Below are positions 47,019 through 59,795 of a stretch of 64,000 bases of DNA, in pieces. The DNA is from Celoporthe dispersa (taxonomy: Eukaryota; Ascomycota; Sordariomycetes; Diaporthales; Cryphonectriaceae). Where the stretch lies: the NCBI GenBank assembly GCA_016584495.1, contig WAID01000002.1, positions 1,488,001 to 1,552,000 of the forward strand. The letters run 5' to 3'. A program made the translations under genes and the position numbers. Every line of letters starts with the position of its first letter. Within the stretch, counting starts at the first letter, position 1. The notes under the pieces were generated by a model that made no database searches, was not told where the DNA came from, and was given only the letters and a program-made list of their open reading frames with translations.

Positions 47019-48607
47019 GTCGGCCTGCTGTTGTTGGCGATGCTGCTGCCGCCGCTCCTGGTTTCGTTGGTGCTGTTGGTGGGCAGCCAAGGCCGTAAGT
47101 CCAAGACCTGCTAGGAGGCCAGCTGTACGGAGGGCTCTAAACGCCACGGTGAATGGGGGTGGAGAAGACCAGTCACTGGCAAGGCTCTGGTGATATCTGC
47201 AGGCAGGGTTGATGGGGTGTTGCTGCTGCTGCTGCTGCTTGTGGCTCGTTTGCTGACTGTTCAGCACCAAGTCACACGCGTCAATGGATGGTGGTAGGTA
47301 AACTTGGCTGGTGCGCGCCCTGGACAGAGTCACGGTGATTAGGCACCTTGTAGTAGTGGCAGCGGCAGAGGGGTTGAAAAAGAAAGAGAGAGAGAAGAAG
47401 AAGAAGAAGAAGAAGAACAGAAGAGGTGAGAGTGGTATTAGGTTGTTTGTAGTGTGATGCGGCGAGGTGCAGGTGAGGGAAGATGGGTAGATGAGGTGAT
47501 GAAGTCCCAAGGTTGTGGAAACCTAACCTGTCGACGTCAGGTAGACAAGGGCTTCTCCCAGCAGAGGTGATGTTAGTGCTAGCTAGGTACAGGGATGGCG
47601 GGGGCCCCCAGCACCTGCCCCACCAAGAAATAGCTGGTAACAGAGTCGGCTTCCGCTGTAGTAGGCGCATCTCAACAGCTCCTACTCACTCTTGGTGGTC
47701 TACCTGTCGCTCTGTTTATTGTCAGTAAGCACCCCCGCTCTGGTTTCAGGTGCTTGTGTGTGTGTGTGTGTATCCAGCTGGCTAGTCACAGCCACGACAG
47801 AGCAGATGGGGCAGATGACAGGTCAGACCTCTGTAGGTGAGGGGGGGCAGTGTCAGTTCAGTTATTATTGTGACCATATCACACCAGTATACATGACTGT
47901 ATCTAACATGGCCAATACCTCACCCTGACTGTTCAAGATTCACATGCTAGGAGGCTACACAAGGAAAGGCGCACAGGGCATGGACAAGCTGCCCGTCTCA
48001 GGTCTCAAGGCATCTGGCATTACGGGTGGGCTTGGGCCTGATCATCTCTCTTGAAACCTGAAGGGCAGCACAGGATGGACCGGATGCAGGGAACCAACTG
48101 ACCAGTTTTTGCTGCAGTAATAACGCACACAAGAGCAAGAGTGGCTAGGCTGGTCAGCCTTGCCATACAGAGCTCCACGGAGCAGTCATCGCACCGTCTC
48201 TCACGGAACCGTTGCCCTCCGTTTGCCTACTGAGCCGGCCTGGCGAATCCAAGGCAGGCTTGGCCTGGAGTCTGATGAGAACGTCTCCCAAGGACATCAT
48301 CACTACAGATCACAATAGACACCAATACCGTCGGCCCTGGACACAACTGAAAAAAATCTGATTGTTCATCCCATTGAGTTTTCGCCATGACCGGTTATGC
48401 AAGTCAGTCACTCTTTCTTTTTGAATAGATACTAGAATTGAAGAGATGTGACAGTGTAGGAGATCATTCCAGTAAAGAATTTTGTCATGAAAGGTTTTTT
48501 CTTTCTTTCTCTTGGCTCCCGTTCCCAAGATCGTCAAAACACCATTGGTGGTTCTGGCTCCCCTTTCCAATGCTTTTGCATCGCCACACAAAGTGTACAA
48601 GGTTGCT
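47019..48607. other. Spacer upstream of the RING gene
   Basis: About 1.6 kb with the RING gene leader, holding (CTG)n near 47221-47240, (GAA)n near 47395-47417 and (GT)n near 47757-47770. The far end is the 3' UTR of bfr1. No gene is supported. Confidence 0.45.
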
Positions 48608-50351
48608 TTATGCGGCAGCGACGGCCTCACCGTCCTCCTTGTCGTCGAGACTGGCCTCGGCAACATCCTTGGTAACCTCCTCGACGGCCTTGTCGCCGTT
48701 CTCAGCCGCAGCAGCGGCCTCTCCGTTGGGGGTGGCAGAGCCGGAAGAGGACTTCTTGCCGTCCTTCTCCTTGGCCTCCTCCGCCTCGAGCTTCTCGATC
48801 TCCTTCTTGGCCTTGTCGATGTTCTGCGGGAGACAGGTCGGTCAGTAGGCATGCAGCAGCAACAAGGTGCACAGCGGCGGGGAGCACTTACGCGCTGGGT
48901 CTGCGCAGACTGGTCGGACTTCCAGTGGTCCAGCTTGGCCTTGACCTTTTCGATGACGGCAGGGACCTCATCGGCGCTCATGGGCGGGTCGATGTTCATG
49001 AAGGCGCAGTCCTCGACGACAGAAGGGGGGCAGTTGAAGGTGGACGCGGTCTTGGTGGCGTTCTTCTTCTTGCCCTTCTTGCCCTTCTTGACGGCCGGCA
49101 GGTAGTCGTCGTCGAGATCCTTCTTGCTGACGATCTTCGTGCCCTTGATGCCGGAGTCGTCGACCTTGCGTTCGGCCTGGGCCTCGAGGCCGCTGCTGGC
49201 CTGGAGGGGCGCCTTCTCCTCGGCGACGAAGGAGGGGTCGAAGAAGTGCAGCAGGCTGTTTGCGCGGCGGATCTCGTCCAGGTAGGCGGCGTCGCTCGCC
49301 TCGGCCAGCATCTTCTGGGCGCGCTCCTTCTTGCGCTCCTTCTCCTGGCGCTCGCGCTCGGCCCTGTTGCGCTCCCATGCCTTCTGCTTCTGGTCGCGCT
49401 CCCAGCTGTTGAAGGCCTTCCGGGACGTGTGGTAGTCGTCCTTGAACTTCTTCATCTCGTCCCACTTCTCCCGCTGCTGGGCCTGCAGCCTGGTGCGCTC
49501 GTCGCGGAGCCCGCTAAGCTCCTTGTAGGCGACATCCTGCTCGGCCTTGATGGAGTCGAGCTCGGCCTGGATCGTGTTGTACTGCTCGGAGAGGGCCTTG
49601 GCCTCGGGGTTGTTGGACTTGCCCTTGGTCTCCTGGACCTTGGCGACGAGCTCGTCGACCCCCTTCTGCTTCTCCTGGATGACAGGGAACTGCTTGCGCG
49701 AGCGCCTCAGCTTGCCGATCTGCTCGACGGTCTTCTTCTCCTCGAGCAGGGTCAGCTTGCCGGATGCGACCTGGGCGTCGAGCTCCTTGATCCTGTTGTC
49801 CAGGGCGGCCTCGTCCTTGAACCCGACGGTGTCCTGCAGGGTCTTGAGCTCCTTCTTGCGCTCCTTGATCTGCTCATCCAGGCGCTTGACCTGTTCCTGT
49901 GCCGCGCTGCGGGAGTTCTTGCCATCACCCTGCTTCTTCCGGATCTCGCCCAGCTGGGCGATGAGCTCCTGGCGGCGCTTCTGGGTGGGGTTCTCGGGGT
50001 TCTTGCCCGGGTTGGCGAGCTCGATCTTCTGCTTGATGGCATCCTACAGGTTGAATTCATGGTGAGTGCTGAGCGCCCTCTCAGGCCATGTGTAGACGGG
50101 GGAAGGAGGGGGGATTCGTGGGGTGGGAAAGGGGTGCCCGTCCGGCGCGACAGGCCACGTAGCAGCCGAGGACGCAAAAGAAGGAGGGAAAAAAGAGAGG
50201 TGGTCGGGAGGGTCCAGCGTACAAGTTGAGTCTTGACCTGGGTGTGCTCTTTCTCGAGCTTGGCGGCCTTCTCCTTAAAGGCAGCCTCATCAGGCTTCTG
50301 AGGCTTGGTGGCAGCAGCCGGCGCAGCGGCAGGAGGAGCGTCTTCAGCCAT
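48608..50351 (-). CDS. bfr1: Bfr1-type coiled-coil mRNP/ribosome-associated protein
   Basis: Exons on the minus strand: 50351-50223, 50043-48892, 48823-48608; 498 aa, phases consistent. The protein is almost wholly charged and helical, with long coiled coils (for example AQEQVKRLDEQIKERKKELK and WERNRAERERQEKERKKERA). Its C-terminal half has LHFFDPSFVAEEKAPL, KGKKGKKKN and FMNIDPPMSADEVP. This composition and order match fungal Bfr1 (nuclear segregation protein family). Known role in yeast: associates with polysomes and mRNPs at the ER and affects secretion, ploidy and mRNA localisation. The C-terminal exon is Ala/Glu-rich and disordered. The gene is divergent from rpb5 across about 700 bp. 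The frame is intact. Confidence 0.92.
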
Positions 50352-51052
50352 GACGGAACAAATGAATCGACCTTGTAGAGAAAACCGAGAGGGAACAATG
50401 CGGGTAACCAGGTCCTGTACCGAAGGAATACAGGAGAGAGAGAGAGAGAGATCAACAGGTGATCAGTCTCTATACCGAGGTGGAACGACGAGGTGAGGAA
50501 AAGGCGTGAAAGGTCCGAGTCAAACAAAGTGGAGGCGGAGATGGTTATTGTGTTAAATAGTAGGAATTGACAAACCACGAGCCTCGAACTTTTTTTCTGC
50601 ACTGGACAAACTGGCCCTGTCCTCCCCCCCCAAAGTTTGTGGGGCTTTATTGGCTAGGCCGGCCCCAGGTGAACCCCTGGTTGAGAGACCCTGGCACGCT
50701 AAACCTGGCTTGCTGCAGGGTGGCTTGGGTGGTCGGAGCTGTTTGGCCCTGCCACTGTCAGATAGTGTGGCACTGCGTGGTTAGTGGCCAGTCAGTGGGT
50801 GTGGCCAGGCATGTTTGCATGGGACAGTGGTACCTTGTGCTGGGTTGCCGGCGGCAAAGAATGCTCTGGATTAATTTTTGACCAGATGCTCTCTCGGCTT
50901 CTTTCAGCCCACCCAGCACTCTTTGACCTTTCACCCACGCGACCTTGATTCCCACCCTGCAGCAGGACAACCACGCCTCGCTCGCTGCCTCTCACTCACA
51001 CACCCACCCACGCTCTACTATCCCGGAGCCTCTCCTTGCAAGTCACCCCAAG
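50352..51052. other. Divergent promoter region of bfr1 and rpb5
   Basis: A 701-bp spacer between two start codons that point away from each other. Both leaders must lie here. A CT-rich and CAC-rich stretch at 50985-51030 precedes the rpb5 ATG, and a GA repeat at about 50434-50448 lies in the bfr1 leader. No gene is seen. Confidence 0.5.
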
Positions 51053-51964
51053 ATGGATGATGCAGCAGCTGCCACCCGCGAGGCCAACCTCAAAGAGGCC
51101 ATCCGTTTCTGGCGGGCATGGAAGACTGTGCACCAGATGTGCCAGGACCGGGTATGCGACAACATCCTGTCCACCAGCCCTCTTCTGGATACGGTGCAGA
51201 GGGGAGATGCGACCATAGTTTTGCTGACTGCCACCTCACCGGCTAGGGATACGAGCTTACGGATGAGGAGGTGAACATCTCCCTCGACAGGTTCAGGGAT
51301 GAGTATACCAACGGTGACGGCAGCGTCAAGTAAGTGTTGAGCCTGCCTGCTGCTCCCTTCTTTAGGCCTCGGCGGCAGACACACACACACACACACACAC
51401 ACGGTGCTGACCTCGAGCCCCCCTCCCCATCTATCCAGCCGGCCCAAGCTGCAGTTCTCCGCCCGCCCCTCCGAACAAATGGTCAAGAAGTACACCAACC
51501 CCCCGACGGCCGCCAATCCCAACCCCGAGCCCGAGTGCGGCACCATCTACATCGAGTTCCTCTCGGAGAACAGCCTCGGCGTCAAGGAGATCAAGAAGTT
51601 CGCGACGTACGTGGCGACCAACAACTTCAAGGCCGGCATCATGGTCACGATGGGCACGCTGTCGCCCCAGGCGCGCAAGGGCATCAACGCCACCAGCGCC
51701 CTCACCACCCTCGAGTGCTTCCTGCTCGAGGACCTGCTGGTCAACATCACGCACCACGACCTGGTCCCCACCCACGTCGTGCTGAGCCGCGAGGAGAAGA
51801 TCGCCCTGCTGAAGAGGTACCGCCTGAAGGAGACCCAGCTGCCCAGGATCCTGATGAAGGACCCCATCGCGAGATATTACGGCCTGAAGAGGGGCCAGGT
51901 GGTCAAGATCATCCGGTCCAGCGAGACGGCTGGTCGGTACGCCAGCTACAGGCTCTGTGTCTAA
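51053..51964 (+). CDS. rpb5: RNA polymerase I/II/III shared subunit Rpb5 (RPABC1)
   Basis: Exons: 51053-51151, 51247-51329, 51439-51964; 235 aa, phases consistent. The N-terminal jaw domain begins FWRAWKTVHQMCQDRGYELT. The C-terminal assembly domain is strongly conserved: HDLVPTHVVLSREEKIALL, LPRILMKDPIARYYGLKRG and QVVKIIRSSETAGRYASYR. The length is slightly above the yeast protein because of an Asn/Pro insert (NPPTAANPNPEPE). Known role: common subunit of all three nuclear RNA polymerases, at the downstream DNA jaw. The second intron carries an (AC)n repeat at about 51380-51402. The ATG at 51053 lies in aagATGG context. The frame is intact. Confidence 0.96.
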
Positions 51965-53034
51965 GCCTCGAGAAAGAGGGGGGTCGGGAGTGGTCAGACT
52001 GCACATAGGGCACCTATCTCGAAGGCGTGGTTGCTGTTGTTGCTGTTGCTGAGGCAGACGAGGTCCGAGAAAAGCAGGAGTGTTTTTTTCCAGGCCATTT
52101 CTTTGGCCGTTTTATTGACGGGCCTGGGGGAGGCGTTCTCGACGCGGAAAAGAGAAGGAGGAGGGGGGGTGGTGTGTGGAAAATATCGGCATCTGATGGC
52201 GTTGCGGGAGTTTTAGGTCCTGGAGATTGGTCCCCTTAAGAGACCGAGCAAATTGAAGATTCATGATACCACAAGGTTTTGTCAATCATTCCACTTGACT
52301 TGTCCTCTGGGAGAGAACCCACATGGAGTCATTTTTGATAATGTGTACATGTGGAAGGTCCTTCTGTAGGAGTTGTTTTCCTCGGGTTTTCCGCCGCCCT
52401 CTCTCTCTCTCTCTTGTAGTAATTTTGGTTACTTTTGCTACAAGGGTATGTATGGTGTTGTCCAACGCCTTACACAATAAACACTCTCGAAACTCCATTC
52501 GAGAGAAAAGACAAGGGGCTCCAGACCTCACCACAGAAAGTCTTCGACAAGCCTCCATCAAAACGACAAAATAAGACATGCCCAAACAACCAAAAGAAAA
52601 ATAAAACAAGAAAATATTCTCAAGATCACTGGGACCATAAACGCAAGTTCCAGCCTCGAGACGCTAATCATACATCTAGCACTGTACAAGCCCATATCAC
52701 CGCGCGCTTGCAATGAAATTTGAGACAGCCTAGACAGTTGGAGGAAGCCGACGAGGTCCTCGACGTAACCTGATCACGTCCCACCGATTTCAGTATCCGA
52801 ATCTCCTTGATTCTATCTATATACTTCTTTCTTGCGTCTGACAAACAAATGAGTAAATTTGTGGTGGGTATCATGTCTCCTCTCCCCCGTCAGAACATTG
52901 CGCCGCCGCTTAGATATTTAATAGAAAAGAAAAGAAAGAAAAAAGGGCTGGTCCACTGGCCCGGGTATAATAACAAGACCGAGCAAGGAGAAAACAAACA
53001 AGACATCCTACTTTAGCCTTCCAAGAGGGGGGCA
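51965..53034. other. 3' spacer between rpb5 and rhodopsin-domain gene
   Basis: About 1.1 kb. It holds the rpb5 3' UTR (TTG repeat near 52029-52048, CT repeat near 52399-52414) and A-rich sequence near 52570-52615 and 52920-52945. No gene is supported. Confidence 0.5.
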
Positions 53035-54754
53035 TTACTCGCTTATGACGCCACCAACGTCTTCGCTGGACCTACCGCGGCCTTCATAAGGCGGTGGCTG
53101 CTGCTGCTGCTGCTTGGACCTGTGGCGGTCTTCCTCTTCCTCTTCCTCCTGCTGTGCTGGCGATAATTGCGGGGGCACCTCGGTCTTGGGCGATACGGCC
53201 GGCCATAGGTCTCTCAGCTCCGTGGCCGAGTCTCCAGACAGGTCAGCCTCCTTCTCTTTGCCCCTCCTCCTCGCCACATCTCGGCTGCTCGATCTAAATG
53301 GTCCCAGCAGCCCGCCCAAGTCCTGCAGGAAGGCCTGCGATCCTCTCCTGAAGCCGCCTGCGCCTGCGGGTAGGGCTGATGGGGGTGGCGTCGTGACCGG
53401 CCCCCGGCTGAGACTGTGCTCTGCCTCCGCACGATGCTGGGGCTGCCGGAGCTCTCGTCGTCGAGCAAGCCGCCGACGTCGAAGAAGGACACCTTTTGGG
53501 CCCGCTGCTGCTCGGCGCGTCCGACAGCGGCAGGCTGCCGTGCCTGGTCCTGTCGTCCCCAGCCGCGCGCCCAGGGAAGTCCCAGTCTCGCATATTGTTG
53601 AAGTCTTTCGCCGGCAGCATCGGCCTGGCGGGCACGGCCTCAATGTCCGAGATGTCCCGCAGATCCTGGTGCACGCCGAAGCCGATGTCGCGAAATAAAT
53701 CCTCGTCGCTGCCCCAGGCGCGTTCCGCGACCGTCGGCCGCCTAGACCTGTTGTCGCTGTCGGTGCCGTGTGCGGACTCGTCTGCCACGGAGCCGTACTT
53801 AAACCGTCGCTTCTTGACGCCCCTGTCGCGCACAAAGGAGCCCAGCACCAGCGCGTTGGCGACGCCCGTGGCCACGAGCAGCTCGATGGAGGCGAGCAGC
53901 GAGCGCAGCTGCTGGCCGCCGTGGTCGTCGATGACCCTCGGGAGCCGGTACAGCGTGACGATGACGGGCAGCAGGGACATGGAGAAGAGCAGTATCAGCT
54001 GGATCTTGCGGGTGAGGGTCATCTGGCTCTGGGTGATGATGGGGATCGGGAGCACGACGAGGAGAAGGTCCGTGAGGATGTTGCAGATCCCGATGGTGAG
54101 CAGGTTGGCGTAGCCCTGCCGGCACTGGCCGCCTGGGTCGGGGACGACCTGCCAGTAGTGGCTGAAGGGCTGACACTCTGCCAGGTCGCTGATCAACACG
54201 GCGATAAACGTGGCGACCAGGACACAGCGTACCACAACGACGCTGCTCTGGTAGGCCTTGGACCAGGTGAGCCCCGAGAGCCGCTTGAAGAACTCGAGAA
54301 CCGTATTCTTTAGCAACCAGAGACTGCAGTCATGGCAGATGTCAGCTGTCTTCTTCTTCTTCTTCCTCTTCTCCTTCTGACTAAATTTAGCCAAGGACAC
54401 TAATATTATCACTACTTACGTTGCGGCATAGAAGATCCGACTGGCGAGGACCAACCCGCTGCCGATTTCCCTCCTCCATAGCTCGTCTGTCGTGAACAGC
54501 ACGCCCGAGACGTTGACATTGTTCGTGCCGTACAGGAGGATGACGTGGACAAGTCCCATGCGCACGTAGAGCGGTAGCAGGCAGAAGAATGCCATCTTGT
54601 CCTCGGTAAAGAGCATTTCGGAGCGGATAAAGCGGCCCGTCACCCTCAGGAGGATGATGATGGTGGAGAAGAGTGTGGCCCACCAGCACACCAGGAGGGT
54701 TGGCTTGACGCTGGTCCAGGGCAGCTGGTCTGGAGCCTCAGAGTAGAGCGTCAT
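53035..54754 (-). CDS. Rhodopsin-domain membrane protein with long cytosolic tail (two frame breaks)
   Basis: Exons on the minus strand: 54754-54421 or 54420, and 54323-53035; about 541 aa after allowing two missing bases. Spans include LLVCWWATLFSTIIILL, FFCLLPLYVRMGLVHVILL, SSVVVVRCVLVATFIAVLI, YANLLTIGICNILTDLLLVV, IQLILLFSMSLLPVIVTLY and a segment near LLASIELLVATGVANALVL; ECQPFSHYWQ and GGQCRQGYAN lie between. This fits the fungal rhodopsin-domain family. The ~230-residue tail is Ser/Arg-rich and ends in Glu and Gln runs. The frame breaks near 53514-53522 (before QRAQKVSFFDVGGLLDD) and at C5 53401-53405 (six would give STVSAGGPVTTPPPSA). Role unknown; related proteins include surface receptors of the PTH11 type. 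The donor is GTAAGT with exon 1 ending at 54420. Confidence 0.85.
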
Positions 54755-57700
54755 GTTGGGGGGGCTGTCCCAGGGTGCCCCGCGAGGCTGGAGACCTGTT
54801 GCGTGGTGACGATGAAGAGGCCGGCCACGCCCGTCAACCTCCGTAGAGGGGACGAGCGGGGTGGTGGAAGGGCGACGCTAGGTTCGACGGCAAGCTCTCC
54901 TTTTGTATTGATCGACCGACTGGTTTCAATAATGGGTGACGTCTTCGGAACTCGGGTACGGAAGAGGTGAGGAGTTGAGGTCGCATGTGGGTGGTAAGAT
55001 GTGGTTGAGTGGCTCTGGAGGACAAGGCAGTGGTGATCATGGACTCTCTGGCGCCTTCCTGTTGTTGCCGTTGTTGTGATGCTGAGGCTATGACGTTGCT
55101 GTGGTCCTCTCTGACTGATCCTTCTGGATCCGGAAATCGCTGAGAGAAGGGGGAGGAGCCCTTTGTGTATCGTGGCATGAAACCTGCCGTGGGTTCTGTG
55201 GTCTCCCTGGTCGGATCCTGCACACTTCTGGGAACATGAGTGCAAATAAATATACTTTGTACGGTGATAGAGAGTGGGCCAGTGGCGATCCGGAGCGGAA
55301 CGCTTTCTACCACATCAAGGCGAGGGCGAATATTGGGGGAATTTGAAGAAGAAAAAGACAAGGTCGGGTCAGCCTCGCGTTGAATGGAGACGCAGCAGCC
55401 GAGAAGACTCCGTGCAGGAAGGAATGCGAGATCCGGCTCCAGCGGGTGGCTATCGTCTTCAGCGCTGCTGTGAATGGTCCAAGTCACCACCAACACGAGG
55501 AAAACGGCGGAGGATATGCTGGAGGAGACACAAAGATTGTTGTGCTGTTTTGATCATGAACAATGACGACGTCGTGCAACACGATTTTTGGTATACTATC
55601 CCTGGTCAGATATCCACACACAGGGTCAGGAAAGAGAACATGGCATGTCAGAATATCTCGAGATGTTGAGTTTCAATAAAAGAGGAGAAAGAAGGAGCCG
55701 AGGACAAGATAGATGGGGGGGCAGTCAGCTTGGAGTGATGCTATGGATGGCACTATGTTATAAGTGGATATTCATACGATGCCCAGGTGGTGGTACAAAG
55801 TACCCAAGGTATGATATGGTTTGTGGCGTGGCGTGTGGACGTTGGTAGGAGATAGGGTCGTCTCTGTAATAATACTCGGGCACCCCCCCAAAAAAAAAAG
55901 CCAAGCCAAGCAGGATAAGGGAAAAAGGGAACGACTCGGTGTCTTGATATGTGGTGGCCAGGGTTTCCCTCCCCTCAGATGACGACCATGGCCTGCGTGG
56001 GCGGTCGATCATAAGGCTAGGGTGTCACTGGGGGAGGAGCCCATCTTGGATCCCACTTGGGGGGAACTCTCTTGGATGGGCTGTCTGCCATCCTTTTTTT
56101 TTTCTTTTTCTCTTCTTTTCTTTTCTTCCTTCTCCTTTCTTGTTCTCTCTCTTTCTCTCTTCGTAAATCCTCTCCTATTTTTCCTGAATGCACTGCCTGC
56201 TGGCGAGATCCGTCCATCATCATCATACAGATTATGGTACCAATATTATGTATGACATGCATATATGCATCCATGTACATATATGGTACTATGGTAGGAG
56301 GAATCCGCAGAGGGATTTGGCGGGTCGACGGGATAGTAGAAAGTCCCCCCTCCCCCCTTGCCTATCAGCAGATCCATCGTGGGCCCTTGATCAGACCAGG
56401 CCAGCCTGAAGGGCCTACAGCTGTAATACACAGCCTACAAAAATACGCTCGGGCTGATGCCCAGAAGGTCGAGGTCGGTCCTGAGATTATGTGCTCATGC
56501 ATGTAGCACAGATGCATGCATGGGTGCTCATGCAGCCTAACCGACTGACCACAAGGGCGGCGTGGGGGGCATCGAGTGAGACACGGACAGGGCATATTTA
56601 TCTAGACTGTACTTACACCCTCAGGCATAACCAAGACCGTGAGAGGATCTGGGAAGTGTAGTGTACCACTTGAACACGTTTCGCATCTTGACTTGACTTT
56701 CTGCCCAATAAGGCTTGGGTTCTATGGTAGCACCGATCAAAGTCACACACTACTCACTGTACCGAAAGAAGAAAGAGAAAAAAAAAGTGACGGCAGCTTT
56801 CAGGCTCGAGTATATTACATACAGTATTCTTCTGAAGATCATGTCTCGTCCCGGTCGGTCGGGTCCAGGTGGGGTCGCCACCTCTGGGGAGGGGCCAGAG
56901 CTGGAGTGACCCTGCAGCTTGTGCCCTGGCTGCCCTACGCCCTGGTACTGTGGTACGACCACAAGGTACTATGGTACAACAGCCTGCTGCTGAATGTACC
57001 GCTGGTGACATAGGGCACTGCACTGCCCATGAGGATCCACCGACCAGCCGACCGGGGGGTTTCTGATCTCCCCAGCAGCGACGATGCTAATGAAAATCAG
57101 ATGTCCACACGAGCTCCGTTATCTCAGAGGAAAAGGAAAAGAAAGAGAGGGGGAAAAAAAAGCCGTACTATGTAATTTACGGCAAGATGCTCTCCACCAG
57201 GGAAGATCAGCCACAACATGTGCGTCATGCCACCTGCCCTCTCCCTCGAATCCTGCTTGAGCCCCCTCTTCTTGAGTTCTCAGTTCGTTGGCGTGCCAGA
57301 ACACCCATCTTGGCTGTCCTCGTGACCTCAACCCCCAAAAGCCACCCCCTCTCAGCCGGGGGCGCTGGTCCCATTCCAGCAACCAGTCCGGATGAGCAGC
57401 CCGTAACCATGTGTTCCTCCCTTTTTAACCCTAAAAACACCACAGTAGCGGCAGACTACGTTAGTACAGGCATCAGAGTCTCTCCCAACGGACTGGGTCG
57501 TGCATGGGAATTTCCTGGGACCAGGCATGAACCCAGCGCAGTCTTGAGCGGCCAGGACGGAAGCTGCTCCTGCTGCGGTGTCACCCTTCACCTCTGCCAC
57601 TCGTCGACACGTGTCCGGGCAGACGGATCATCAGATCTTCTCACTACAATCTTCACGACCTCGGGTGGGTACCATCCCGTGCATTCAACACCTCATCACG

Positions 57701-59795
57701 CTATCTGCGCGTACGCAGCCTTCGTATCGAGCCAGACAGGGACTCGTGCGATCCACTCTCTCACAAGTAATCAGAGGGGACTGGCTACTGACTGAATGGC
57801 TGGCTACCTTGGCACTAGCATGTGCTGTACTTATTTACTATGTACTCGATCTCTCAGGGTCCAGGCCGGCGGGGCGATGGGCCCAAAATGTTCAGCACAA
57901 TGTCAACACCACACACCCACTCTGGATTATTATTACGACGGTCCACAATGGTCCCGCGACCATCTACCTCGGAAGTCTGGAGTCCCGTTATTGCTGCTGC
58001 CTGCTGTACTGTCTGACTTAAACCTACCTCACCTCCTTCGGAGATAGCTGACCATGGACAATGATGATCGGGGTTGCAGCCTCGGCCTCCGTCTTCTCCA
58101 TCTCGTGGCGCACGCCTGCGCTGACGACTTCATCTGTAGTACCTAAGCCCCGGAGTGTAATCCCAGGTCGCCGACCTTCCTGGGGGCTCTGGGAGAACCC
58201 CCTTTCATCAGACTGCAGCCCAACTGATGAGACCCGATCCTTCAGCCATTTTCTCCCTCCATAGAATCTACAGTCAGCACTCACATGACCGGGTTGACGC
58301 CTTAGCCACCACATGTAGCGCATGCATGTACCCTACGTGTGTGTGTGTGTTTTTGTGTTGCTCGGTCGACGAACGTGGGTATTCATAACGTTCCTCAGGT
58401 CTCGACTCCAGAACCAATACGGAAGGTCGGTCCATTTCTTTTTCCTCCATCTCTCGTAACGAACCCATGGCGCATGAGATCATAGAGCGGACCTGTTCCC
58501 TTCGGAACCCCAGCCCCCTTCAGCCACGTGGAAATCCATCCCCAGCGTACCCTCTTCCTCGTGTTTCAGAAGTATACAGTGGTAGCATTACCTAGGTACA
58601 GTATTACAAGGCACTTCAGGGGTGGTGGTGGTGCTGCTTGCTGACTGTAAGTTGAGCCTCAACAAACCCTCTTCGTGCGGTCCACGGGAGTACAGCCACT
58701 CGGCTCCCGAGAAACAAATCAACGATCTCGCGAGGTTTCTATTGCAACCCCCAAGCAGAGCCAGCGACAGAAAGAAAACCACCAAAAAAACCATAGGGTA
58801 GATCTCTGCCCGTTTCCAGGATTCGATGACGACCACGCGCACAGAAAATATGCCACTGCATTACAGGTCGGGGGGGGGGGCTTGTTGACAGGGCCTCATG
58901 CAGCCTTGTCTGATACCAAAATCCTCCACTGACCGCTCCCCCCGTCGAGGCATTCCTTCAGCCTGGATTGTGGAGCCCCTTGTGACTGCTGACTGCCGAC
59001 AAATATACTATCACAAGGGGGATCGGATCCCACGCCGTTGGTTACGGCGCAGAAAATCTCTGACGTACTTGTTCAGAGGAGCGACGAGCATACCCAATGA
59101 ACGTAATCACACAAGTTCATAGGTCCTGGCTTTTAAGGAAGGCCGGATCCGCGCCGCACACTGCAGCCCACGCCCAGGAGGCTTGACACACCTAGGTGGG
59201 TTTCTGAACTGCTTGTATCGGAAAAGTGTTGCTAGGATCTTTCCTGTCCTGTGAATAAAGTGTCACTGCCTTATCTAGCTGCTGCGTACACAGATTTCGA
59301 CCAGGGAGGAGGCAGAAGAAGGAAATATCGGTCGAGAGAGCATTGAAAGTCCGGCGTGCCTATAGTGGCGACGCGCGGTAGGTACCAGGCAGGCACCGGG
59401 GGAGGTTGACTGGCGTTGTGATCATGTCTGCCTGTGGTTCCCTGATTGCTCGCACGGCGGACAAGAAAAACAGCGTTCAGGTCAAGGGAGCATTTGGGAA
59501 GGTCATTTGTCTGATATGTGTGTGCGCGCACACAAGGCCCTGCAGTGGCAAGCAGACTGTACTCTACCTCCGGAAGGGTGCAGTGTCGGTGCGCTGAAGG
59601 TCCCAGGCTGTACCTAAGGCGAACAACATCATTGAACCGTGACGCCGTTGAGGCCTTGACCTGTGTAGAGAATATCTTTATCTTTCAGAGCGAAAGATGT
59701 AGTTGCCAGTTGGGAAAACACGACTGTCAAGATAGCAGGGCAGGCTGTGTAGAGCTATACACAAGGCCCTCGCTAAGAAGATCGCATTGTGTGTG
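54755..59795. other. Five-kilobase gene-free stretch
   Basis: No supported gene on either strand. The first 700 bp should hold the rhodopsin-domain gene promoter. A T/C-rich tract lies at about 56094-56160, and several TATGGTAC-like palindromic words occur at about 56233, 56282 and 56943-56980. The longest frame, 57187-57795 plus (202 aa), shows no family signature or membrane spans. Long non-coding RNA or decayed sequence are both possible. Confidence 0.4.

Noticed and set aside
48925..50229. 434-aa Leu-rich open frame antisense to bfr1
   Set aside because: A reverse reading of Lys/Glu codons (CTT/CTC) from the coiled-coil gene; no signal of its own.
57187..57795. 202-aa plus-strand frame in the 55-60 kb spacer
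   Set aside because: No family signature, no codon bias like the real genes, overlapping frames equally open.
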